Shown here: positions 55,757-64,000 of the stretch, piece by piece
Layout of the letters: each line of letters starts with the position of its first letter
Position numbering within the stretch: the stretch's first letter is position 1
Source: Gliomastix tumulicola
Taxonomy: Eukaryota; Ascomycota; Sordariomycetes; Hypocreales; Bionectriaceae
NCBI GenBank assembly: GCA_001599755.1
Contig: BCHX01000002.1
Coordinates: 3,082,330-3,146,329 of the forward strand
Direction of reading: 5' to 3'
DNA: 64,000 nucleotides
Position numbers and translations under genes: made by a program
The notes under the pieces: model-generated
What the model saw: only the letters and a program-made list of their open reading frames with translations
What the model was told of the DNA's origin: nothing
Databases searched by the model: none

Positions 55757-56634
55757 AGTCGTGTCTGAGATGGGGAGGCAAAAATCTCACGACATTATGA
55801 AGTTACGACGATACAGCACAGCAAGCATGATACACGAACGCGCATTGTTTGATTTGATAAGATGTCTTACTACTGTTTTTTTTTTTTCATATTACGCTCA
55901 GGGGGTCGGTAGACGATCCTATAGAGTTCTGGGAGAGGAGAAGACGAAGGATGGAAAATGCTCTGACAAACACTCGTGTGCTGCTCTCTGATGGACCAAG
56001 ACGATAGATAGAGCGAGCCCCCGTGCTCCCCACTTCCCTTTTTGCTCTCAAGCGAATAGTCTATGGCGCACGCCTTTGAATGGATCACTAATTGGAGACA
56101 ATTCTTTCTAGATCGCCGATACTGAACAAGGCAAATGTCTCAAGCCCATCCCTTGGTGCTTGGTCAGCCGCCCGCGCGGCTCTCTGCACATCCTATCTAC
56201 ACGTGGATGCGGTGGGGAGAGGCTTGAAACGGGCTGGGGTGACACGACATGCCAGAAACAGGGATCTGCCTGTTACACCGGCCGGAGAGAGAAATTGGGT
56301 GACGATAACGGGAAGAAGGAGGAGGAGGAGGCTATTAGGAATATGTCAGCCGATATTGGATTGTTGGTGGTGGGACAGAAATTGGGAAGGCCGAAGAGTG
56401 GGTGCCTATGACGTTGCCGATGACGATGGTTTTTTTTTGTTCGTTTTTTTTTTTATTTTCCGGAATCCTGGGATGTGGCAGACGAGACTTGGATATGATT
56501 GGATTACACCACGTAGGTAGACTACTAGTACTACATGACCTGATGACCGATACACAACGATATTGATGATGACCGAGGTCCGTTGCCGTCCCGTCTCGTC
56601 CCACTCCCATTCCGTGCATCGAGAGCATCGAGAT
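55757..56634. other. Convergent 3' intergenic region
   Basis: Lies between the stops of the DUF3824-like gene (+) and Clf1 (-). T tracts are present at about 55876-55888 and 56430-56456. No gene is seen. Confidence 0.65.
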
Positions 56635-58683
56635 TCACGACAGATCGCCGCCGGCCTGCTTCCACTTCTGCGCCATGGCCATGATGCCCGACAGGCTCTT
56701 GGCCTGCTGGTCATCGGCCGGGAAGATGCAGTCGAGGTACTCCTCCCACGAGTCGTCCTCGAGCCGCCGCCGCTTCTTGACCTTGCGGGGCATCTGCCTC
56801 TGCACGGCGGCGACGTCGTCCTCGGAGCCGTGCGTGCGCTCGAACGAGAGCCAGGCGGTGAGCAGCGACACGCGCTCGTCCTTGAGGTCCCTGTCGCGCA
56901 TGATCTTGTGGGCGCGCTCGAAGACTTTCCGGGCGCGGGCTTTGGCTTCCGCGCTGACGGGCTGGCCCATCTCTTCTTCGTTTTCCTCTTCGTTTTCCCC
57001 TTGTTCTTCTTCTTCTTCTTCTTCGGGGACGCTGACTTCAAAGTGGGCGTAGCTGATCCAGACCTTGACGTGGTTGGTCTTGTCCAGCAGACGCTCGTAG
57101 AGGGCGCGCGTGCGCTCGTAGTCGCCCTCCTCCTCCTCAAAGTCGATGTAGGACTTCCACAGCAGCTCGGGCATGTCGAGCTGGGGCTGGCCGACGGCGA
57201 GCTCGTAGATGGCGCGCGTGCGGTCGATATCGTCGAGCCCACGCTCGAGCTCGGCGAAGCGGATCCACGTCTGGCAGTTGGCCGGGTTGAACTGGATGTG
57301 CTTCTCGTAGAGGGTGCGGCAGCGCACAAACTCGAAGAGGCGGCGCTCGAGGTCGATGTAGCCGTCGAAGAGGCGGTCCTTGGGGCACATGCCGACGGCG
57401 CGGCCGAGCAGCTTGCGCGCGGCGGGCAGCTGGCCCTGGCGGAGCTCGAACTGGGCGGCCAGCAGCCAGACCTTGGCGAAGGTGAAGGTCTTGTGCGGGA
57501 TGAGGCCGAGGCAGGTCGTGTAGATCTGCCGCGTGCGCTCGACGTCCTGGCCCTCCGTCTCCTCCCAGAGGGCGTAGAAGATCCAGAGGAAGATGTAGCG
57601 GCGCCAGTGGCGCTTCTCGTGCGTGGGCGGGACCTGCGCGACGGCGCGCTCGTAGACGTCGCGCACCCTGTCGGGATCGCGGGACGCCTCCTCGAGCCCC
57701 GCGTAGTCGAACCAGGCGTCGTAGTTCTTGGGGTTCTCCTTGACGAGCTCCTCGTAGTGCCGGCGGCGCTTGGACAGCACCACGTCCTCGACGCCGTCGC
57801 GGTCGCCGAACTGCTTCTCGAACGTCGTGTAGGCCTTGTGCAGGACCATGGACCGCGAGCGCGGCAGCCGGTCGAGGGCGTACTTGTAGATGGCGCGCGC
57901 GCGCTCGTACTCCTTGAGCTTGGCCTCGAAGCGCGCGTAGGCGACGAAGAGGCGCTCGTCCGCCAGCTCGTCGCCCAGCGCCTCGACGGCGTCCCCAAAC
58001 ACCTCGCGCACGCGGTCGCTGGTGCCGTTCTCCTCCTCGAACTTGGCCCACTTGATCCAGTTGCGCGGCTCCGGGTGGACGATGGTAAACGCGCGGAAGA
58101 TGTCCCGGGCGCGGTCGAACTCGCCGTAGCGCTTCTCCAGCTTGATGTAGGCGCTCCACGCGGACTCGTCGGGCTGCCACTGCATCCAACGGTCGAACAC
58201 CTGCCGCGTGCCGGGGACGTTGCCCAGCATCTCCTCCATGTACACGTACTTGTACCACAGCTTGTCGACGCGGGGCAGGCGCGTGACGGCGCGGTCGAGC
58301 AGGTTGCGGGCGTGGTTGATGTTGCGCTCCTTCATCTCGGCCTCGATGTAGCGCACCCACAGCGGGATCGAGTTGGGGTGGGCGTCGAGCGCGCGCTCAA
58401 AGACGGACCGCGCGCGCGCGAACTCGCGCTGCTCGAGCTCCCAGTGCGCGTAGCTCAGCCAGTTGTGCAGGTTGAGCCGGTTGCGCCGCACGTAGTCCTC
58501 GAACCCCTTGCGCTTGCGGCCCTGGAACTCGTGCAGCTCCTCGAGGTCCGAGAAGCGCGTCGTCGGCGCCTGCACGCCCGTCTCCTGCCGGTCGACGGCC
58601 TCGCGCAGCAGCTGCTCCGCGCTGATCTGGATGGGCGCCGCCGCCTTGTTCTTGACCCGGGGAGGGCCGCGTGAGGACTCCAT
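56635..58683 (-). CDS. clf1: Pre-mRNA-splicing factor Clf1/Syf3 (Crooked neck), 682 residues
   Basis: A single exon from ATG (58683) to TGA. The protein is an almost continuous array of HAT (half-a-TPR) repeats, with W..Y/A..E...G...RAR..FERAL patterns such as NWLSYAHWELEQREFARARSV, SAWSAYIKLEKRYGEFDRA and NWIKWAKFEEENG. The N-terminus has QISAEQLLREA and GRKRKGFEDYVRRNR, and the C-terminus DDSWEEYLDCIFPAD, all typical of Clf1. Length matches the family (about 680). Clf1 is a scaffold of the Prp19/NineTeen complex in the spliceosome. An acidic Glu insert near 560-585 is the only low-complexity part. A 703-codon antisense frame exists because of GC-rich third positions and is not real. A (GCT)8 tract in the leader lies 18 bases from the ATG. 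It is divergent from prp31. Confidence 0.97.
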   Translation of the reverse strand: MESSRGPPRVKNKAAAPIQISAEQLLREAVDRQETGVQAPTTRFSDLEELHEFQGRKRKGFEDYVRRNRLNLHNWLSYAHWELEQREFARARSVFERALDAHPNSIPLWVRYIEAEMKERNINHARNLLDRAVTRLPRVDKLWYKYVYMEEMLGNVPGTRQVFDRWMQWQPDESAWSAYIKLEKRYGEFDRARDIFRAFTIVHPEPRNWIKWAKFEEENGTSDRVREVFGDAVEALGDELADERLFVAYARFEAKLKEYERARAIYKYALDRLPRSRSMVLHKAYTTFEKQFGDRDGVEDVVLSKRRRHYEELVKENPKNYDAWFDYAGLEEASRDPDRVRDVYERAVAQVPPTHEKRHWRRYIFLWIFYALWEETEGQDVERTRQIYTTCLGLIPHKTFTFAKVWLLAAQFELRQGQLPAARKLLGRAVGMCPKDRLFDGYIDLERRLFEFVRCRTLYEKHIQFNPANCQTWIRFAELERGLDDIDRTRAIYELAVGQPQLDMPELLWKSYIDFEEEEGDYERTRALYERLLDKTNHVKVWISYAHFEVSVPEEEEEEEQGENEEENEEEMGQPVSAEAKARARKVFERAHKIMRDRDLKDERVSLLTAWLSFERTHGSEDDVAAVQRQMPRKVKKRRRLEDDSWEEYLDCIFPADDQQAKSLSGIMAMAQKWKQAGGDLS

Positions 58684-59206
58684 GGTGGCGGTGGAGGAGC
58701 CGCTGCTGCTGCTGCTGCTGCTGCTTTCTCTGACGGCTTCTGTTGTGGACTGCTGGTAGATAGGCTTCGTATCGGTTCCTCGGTACGACGGTCAATGAGA
58801 GGGGGAGTCAATCGCGGACGGGACGATGGTTGGTGGTGTGAGTGAGAGGTCTGGTATCAAAGGCAGTCTTAGATAGAAAACAAGCCGGTCGATGTTGAAA
58901 AGAAAAAAGCGGAGCCCCCCAAGACACGGCATTGGGAAAATTCTTATCGGCGATAAGAAAAAGGTACGTACCTCCGTAGCCTCATCTTGTCGCATCATCG
59001 CGCCCAGAATTTGAATTTGTCAAAAAACAAACCCCCGAACCCCCAACCTCGTCATTGTACGGCTTTGTCCACGGCAGCGGGGCGTCAATAACTATCATTC
59101 CTGCTGCTCAAGTCCATCTTGATCTTATTTTCCCTCCTTCAACTTCTCTTCCTACTACTCATTTCGCATCGGGCGCAAGTCAACAGTCACGCACACTCTC
59201 TCAACA
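58684..59206. promoter_or_regulatory. Shared divergent promoter of clf1 and prp31
   Basis: Only 523 bases separate the start codons of two spliceosome genes on opposite strands, so both promoters and leaders must share this DNA. The prp31 side is C/T-rich near the ATG, and the clf1 side carries the (GCT)8 tract. No TATA box is clear. Confidence 0.6.
58702..58725. repeat. (GCT)8 tract in the clf1 5' leader
   Basis: Eight GCT units on the + strand, read as AGC/CAG in the clf1 transcript, end 18 bases before its ATG. The start context after it is CCACCATGG-like. Confidence 0.75.
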
Positions 59207-61131
59207 ATGTCGACAGTCCACGAGGACTTGCTCAACGACTTCGGCAGCTCTGGGGACGAGGCCGACGATGGCGAGGAGACGGGCCTGCAGCTGAACGGCA
59301 AGCCCGACGCCCACGGCGACGGCGCCGACTCCATGGATGTCGATGGGCCTGATGGCGAGGGAGACAAGGACGACGCAGGCGACGATGACGCGAGCAACAA
59401 CAACGACGCTGGCGACGATGAGGCGGCGATGGAGAAGATCGAGAAGATGCAGCTCGGCAACGTAAAGGATGTCCGTAGCGTGGCCGGCCTGATGCAGACG
59501 CTGGAGCCTATCCTTGAGGTTAGTTGTCCCCCCCCCCCCCCCCCAATTCCCTTTCTCCCCTTTGTCCCTGTGACGATCCCGTTTACATCTGCTCTGAAAG
59601 AGGACGCGACCCTAACGAGATGGCCCGCTGCTACACACAGAAAATTGCACACTTTCGATCGCAACCGGCGACACAGACCTCCAACATCGGTAACATCGAG
59701 GATCACCCGGAGTACCACCTCCTCACGCAATCGAATACTTTCTCGACACAGATAGACGGCGAGGTCGCCCTAGTACACAAGTTTATCCGCGATCACTACT
59801 CGACACGCTTTCCAGAACTCGAGAGGCTGGTGACGACGCCCCTCGAGTACGCAAAGGTGGTGGCCATCATCGGCAACGGCCCCATGGACTCGGACAGCAT
59901 CAAGGCTCTACAGACCTCGACCGACAACCCCATCGGCGTCGGCTTAAAGTCCGTTCTGGACGGGCCGTCTCTGATGATTGTCACGGTTGAGGCCACCACG
60001 TCCAAGGGCCACGAAATGTACCCCGACGAGCTTGCCCGTGTGCGCAACGCCTGCGAGATGATGGTGTCGCTCCACAAGGCCAAGCACACCCTGACGGAAT
60101 ACGTCCAGTCCCGCATGAACCTCTTCGCGCCCAACATGACCGCCCTCATCGGCTCCCTCACAGCCGCGCAGCTCCTCAACGCCGCCGGTGGTCTGACGGG
60201 CCTCTCCAAGACCCCGGCCTGCAATATCCCGTCCTGGGGCTCCAAGAAGCGGCAGGCCGGCCTCGCGACAAACATCGGCATCCGCCAGCAGGGGTACCTC
60301 TACCACTCGGATATCATCCGTGGGATCCCCAGCGACCTGAAGAAGCAGGCTCTGCGGATCGTCTCAGGCAAGCTCGTGCTCGCAGCCCGGGTGGACCGAA
60401 TCCACTCGAGCCCCGACGGGTCAACGGGTGAGGAGCTGAAGCAGGCGTGCTTGGATCGCCTGGAGAAGCTTACGGAGCCTGCGCCCAACAAGGGCCAGCG
60501 TGCTCTGCCGGTCCCAGACGACAAGCCGGCGCGCAAACGAGGTGGTCGCCGGGCCAGGAAGGCCAAGGAGGCGTTGGCCATGACGGATCTACGCAAGGCA
60601 CAGAACAGAATGGCCTTTGGCAAGGAGGAGAAGGAGGTCGGCTACGGCACCGGAGACAACACGGTGGGCATGGGCATGATCGGCCAGGGCAACGACGGCA
60701 GGATACGCGGCCTCCAGGTCGACAACCGGACGCGGGCCAAACTCGGCGCGAAGAACAAGGGCTGGGGCACCAACTCGTCGGTGGGAGGTGCCGCCTCGTC
60801 TATCGGCGGCTTCGGGCAGACTCCGAGCATGGATCTCCGGGGCAAGGGCCTGCGGGCGTCCGGCGTCGGGAGCACCCTCAACTCGGCTGGTGCTGGCACG
60901 GCCTCGTCGCTTGCCTTCACTCCGGTTCAGGGTCTCGAGCTGGTGGACCCCAAGATGCAGGCTGAGCTAAGCAAGAAGCGCAAGGCGGAGGAGGACCGAT
61001 GGTTCAAGGGCGGCACCTTCACCCAGGTCGGCGGCTCCTCGTCGGGCGGGTTCAAGGTGCCGGCTCTGCCGCCCGCAAAGAGGGTCGATACCGGTGCTAC
61101 CAAGTCGAGCCAGCCCTCACAAAAGCCGTAG
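59207..61131 (+). CDS. prp31: U4/U6 snRNP splicing factor Prp31, 600 residues
   Basis: Exons are 59207-59518 and 59641-61131, joined in phase 0 across a 122-base intron with a GTTAGT donor and CTAAC branch point. The N-terminal 85 residues are acidic (Asp/Glu/Asn). Next comes the Nop coiled-coil and Nop domain: LERLVTTPLEYAKVVAIIGN, LKSVLDGPSLMIVTVEATTSKG, RMNLFAPNMTALIGSLTAAQLL, GLTGLSKTPACNI and GYLYHSDIIRGIPSDLKKQA. A basic KRGGRRARKAKEA segment and KAQNRMAFGKEE lead into the Prp31 C-terminal region. Prp31 binds the U4 snRNA-15.5K complex and holds the U4/U6.U5 tri-snRNP together. The intron contains a 17-C run at 59528-59544. Confidence 0.96.
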
Positions 61132-61510
61132 ACCCGGAGAGCTGAAGGGCCGGCAGAGGCTCACCCTCCGGACGCATCGAGAACCGCGACACTGCCGGCA
61201 GGCACATCACAACGCTATTGCCTAGGCGGTACAATATGCCGCAAGATCAGATTCTAGCGAAATGCACGGAAGATTACTCGATAGTAGCTGGCAACCCTCC
61301 CTGCATCCAGGAAACCCCCCCTAGTCAGCAAACGAGGAGCCTGCCTGCCTGCCTGCATGCCTGCCTGCCTGTCTTGTTCTCGACGTTGCGCCACCATGTA
61401 CACATCAGGACCCAACCCCCGGAGCGAGGCACACGCATTGGTATATTTGATCAGGGCGGACGCTTCAGGAGGGCTGCATGGAACTGCTGACTACCCTGCC
61501 TGCATGCATG

Positions 61511-61565
61511 CTTCTTGCAGACTTCCTGCAGGCTTCTTGCAGGCTTCTTGCAGGCTTCTAAGCAG
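61511..61565. repeat. 11-base tandem repeat, five units
   Basis: Units read CTTCTTGCAGA, CTTCCTGCAGG, CTTCTTGCAGG (twice) and a degenerate CTTCTAAGCAG. It lies 71 bases left of the assembly gap. Confidence 0.75.
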
Positions 61566-61635
61566 CTTCTTCTGCAGCCATCGTCAGCTCAGATTTGTCA
61601 GTGGAACTTGGCGTGCTCGAACTGTCACAATCTTG

Positions 61636-61696
61636 CCCCCCCCCCCNNNNNNNNNNNNNNNNNNNNNNNNNNNNNNCCCCCCCCCCCCCCCCCCCC
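61636..61696. other. Assembly gap between C homopolymers
   Basis: A C run (61636-61646), 30 undetermined bases (61647-61676) and another C run (61677-61696). The gap size may be nominal; the sequence is probably a long C tract that could not be read through. Confidence 0.9.
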
Positions 61697-62280
61697 TCCC
61701 CAGCTGCAGTTCCAGCAATGGTTAGAATCGACGAGAGAGCTGGACCGTGCCCCCCCCCCCGAGTCTCGACAGTCAGGACTCCGGGGACCCCTTTACGACG
61801 ACTCATCTGTCCCGGGGGGCCAAGTGGGCATGGAGTTTGATGGGTTGAAATGTAAGGGGGCGGATGTGATGTGTGCAGTGGATTGGATGTGATAGCCAGG
61901 TACCACGGTCCTGCTGGTATGGACTGCCTACCCTCGAGGTCCTTAGCTAATAATGACAGAGAATTGGCTCTCCCCTGCGTGCGTATGGCCTCCTGATTGG
62001 CCGCCGCCGCTGCTGCTGCTGCGCACGTACATGCGCGCCGGCGCCGATGACATGTGACCGGGGGGGGACGATTCATGAGCATGGGCATCTCAGATATCGA
62101 TGATGAATAAGGCACATGGTTCTATCTCCCCGGACGGAGAAACCAAAACTCGGTCTGCGGCGCCGGTGTACGAAACGGGCACAGACGAAGGAGCCCGAGC
62201 GTCATGAGGCATGCATGAGTAAGGGAGGTCTCACCCGCCCGGTCCGTAGGGCTAGTCCCCGATGGGCCACAGCATCTGCA

Positions 62281-62330
62281 GGTGTGTCTGAGTGTGTGTG
62301 AGTGTGTGTGAGTGTGTGTGTGTGCGTGAG
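62281..62330. repeat. 10-base-period GT repeat
   Basis: Three units of AGTGTGTGTG follow a GGTGTGTCTG unit and lead into further GT dinucleotides. Confidence 0.7.
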
Positions 62331-64000
62331 TCTGGAGTGCTCGATGAGAGATCTAACGACACGCCCGCCATCGGGGGCTGCAGGCTGGAGACCCGGTGCA
62401 TGTGTGCACAGCGAGACAGCACGCCCGTTGGCTGGTCCTCGCTGGAGATGTGTCGTTTGGAGGACATCCCCGTGGGTCGATTGGTTGCATTACGTTGGCG
62501 TGAATCAGCAGTCACAAACGAGATGTGTGCTGCATGCGCATGGCATGGGGCGCGGCATGTCCATGCAGGGGGGCGACTGGGCTGGCTTCCTGTGCGCGAT
62601 CGTGATCTCTGGGAGGAGCGGTGCTGAAAAGGGGGGGCGTGCAGGCAAAGAACACGACCAACCAACCAACCAACCAAACAACTGCCAGCCAGACAGGGCC
62701 CGTGATGGAGGACAAGGGGGGGGGGGGGGACATCCAAGGGACATTGGGCCATGGAGGAAGGCCCGGATAGAGGGCGTCTGATCTGCCCTGGCGGATCCCC
62801 TTCACTCTGTTGTCATCCTTGCGAACCCATGCCCGCTCCATTTTTGGCTGCTGTGCTGATTCCGTGCCCTTCGATCATCATGGGGAATTTCAGAATGGCG
62901 TCTTGGGCACCACGGGATTCTCACACACTTCTCGATCTCGATGAACAAAAGGGAGCATGACCTTCTTGCAGCCAGTACCCACAGTGCCAGCACAGGCATC
63001 ACTGCCACAAGTACCTTCTGCGTACCTCAAACCCTCCTCAGGTTCCTTCATCCTCGTCCAGGCCGGTCTTAGCGAAGGGGAGGAGGGGACGGAATCAACG
63101 TTATGGTCCCTATCATCGCGATCGTCGGGTCGTCTCTGCGCAAGCGAGGCGGTTGCCTGCCGCCATACGCAGGGCAGGCCGACAGCATCGTGATAGACCG
63201 CCTCGTAGCGACTCCCTTTTCCAATATACCTTCCATCAGTTGCATCTAAGCATAGAAGCTTCCATCGTGTTCTCTTCCCACTGTCACCTCTCACCTGCCG
63301 CCGCCGCCGCCGCCGCTCGTACGACCTGTGCATCGCCAGTACGACCGTGGCGGACAGCAGGAATGCCTCATCTCACCCGCGGAGATGTGCCTCGTGAGCA
63401 TCCACCGGGCCTTGTCTAATAGCGGATGCGACGACGGTTCGACCAGGGTCTGGCGAGTTTGCGCCCCTCACCTCCCTCCCGTTCTCTTTGTTCTGAGCGA
63501 CCTGATAGGTATGGACAAGGCCGAGCGTGTGCGTCCCTGCGTGTGCTTTCCGAGCGTGCCGGACTCGAAACGGTAAGGCTTGGTGTGGCTGGAATGGGGA
63601 CTGCTTTGACCTTATCACAGAACCCCCGCCCTCCGCCCTCCGCCCTCCCCTCCGGTTACCAACCCTACAGCTGTGTAATCTTCAGGTTGGTTCAGGGTCT
63701 GAGCCCTTGAGGACCGTGCTCTCGCGAACGACGCATCTCCTGGACGAGGCCAGCATCGTGAACCTCAGGGGTCCAGGGGACCTCTCGAAAGGGGGCTGCC
63801 CAGGACTTGCCGCTCAACGCAGGCTTGATGCATCACATCAGCTGGACGACCTGGGCGGAGTTGTCCTTCTTCATATGAATCCCTGCATCCGGGTATGCCC
63901 CATGGCGCGCAAGCGGCACAGTGCATGCAGAGACAGAGCAATAGGGACTTTGGTCTGCTCCGTCAGAAATTCTCGAGAATGCCATGGTCGATAAGACCGG

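Larger units (their letters stand above)
61132..64000. other. Gene-poor right end with repeats and an assembly gap
   Basis: After prp31, no recognisable gene appears up to the window end. The DNA has a CCTG-rich stretch (61338-61375), an 11-base tandem repeat (61511-61565), an N gap between C tracts, a 10-base GT repeat (62281-62330), a CCAA run near 62659-62683 and G and C runs. Open frames up to 185 codons here show no domain and one spans the gap. Confidence 0.55.

Noticed and set aside
56563..58674. 703-codon open frame on the + strand opposite clf1
   Set aside because: The translation is a repetitive Leu/Val/Ala/Gly/Asp sequence expected from the complement of GC-biased codons, and clf1 on the other strand is unmistakable.
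61558..62115. 185-codon open frame on the - strand across the gap
   Set aside because: It runs through undetermined bases and homopolymers, so its frame has no meaning.

Overview
This is nuclear DNA of a filamentous ascomycete (Pezizomycotina, most likely Sordariomycetes; order not resolved). The evidence is: large intergenic spaces; intron-poor genes whose introns are mostly 59-125 bases (one of 218), with GTRAGT-like donors, CTRAC-like branch points and YAG acceptors; GC-rich third codon positions; and fungal-only families (DUF3824 protein, filamentous-fungal Rim15, interrupted-loop bHLH, C6/C2H2 zinc-finger protein). No mobile element, CRISPR array, rRNA or convincing tRNA was seen. All exon joins below were read by eye from reading frame, splice signals and family conservation.

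Layout. 1-54: 3' end of an SH3-domain gene. 482-1044 (-): small CYSTM-type cysteine-tail protein, 3 exons. 2520-4196 (+): unknown protein with a ZZ/B-box-like zinc site. 4802-6745 (-): translation factor eIF3d. 7390-8887 (-): bZIP transcription factor, 5 exons. 9722-10759 (+): membrane lysophospholipid acyltransferase. 12188-18022 (+): very large Rim15-type PAS/AGC-kinase/receiver protein. 20311-22624 (+): MFS phosphate-type transporter, 5 exons. 23159-27707 (-): 1415-residue zinc-finger regulator, 5 exons. 27708-33387: 5.7 kb without a recognisable gene. 33388-34736 (-): ethanolamine kinase. 36062-38435 (+): Npr3 of the SEACIT/GATOR1 complex. 39234-40856 (-): bHLH factor. 44624-45669 (+): Sft2 Golgi transport protein. 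48334-50739 (+): La-motif (Sro9/LARP1-like) RNA-binding protein. 53636-55756 (+): DUF3824-like low-complexity protein. 56635-58683 (-) and 59207-61131 (+): divergently transcribed splicing factors Clf1 and Prp31. 61132-64000: simple repeats and an assembly gap.

Together these are mostly conserved housekeeping and signalling genes. Several act in nutrient sensing and growth control (Rim15, Npr3, phosphate transporter, La-motif protein, eIF3d) and two in pre-mRNA splicing, but there is no operon or biosynthetic cluster, and I do not see a clear new defence or mobile system. The most noteworthy items are a receiver domain in Rim15 whose phospho-acceptor position reads Glu, a Clf1/Prp31 bidirectional promoter, intron-dependent cysteine tails in the CYSTM gene, a poly-His N-terminus on the transporter, a dispersed ~55-base repeat at two sites, and several short structured intergenic repeats.
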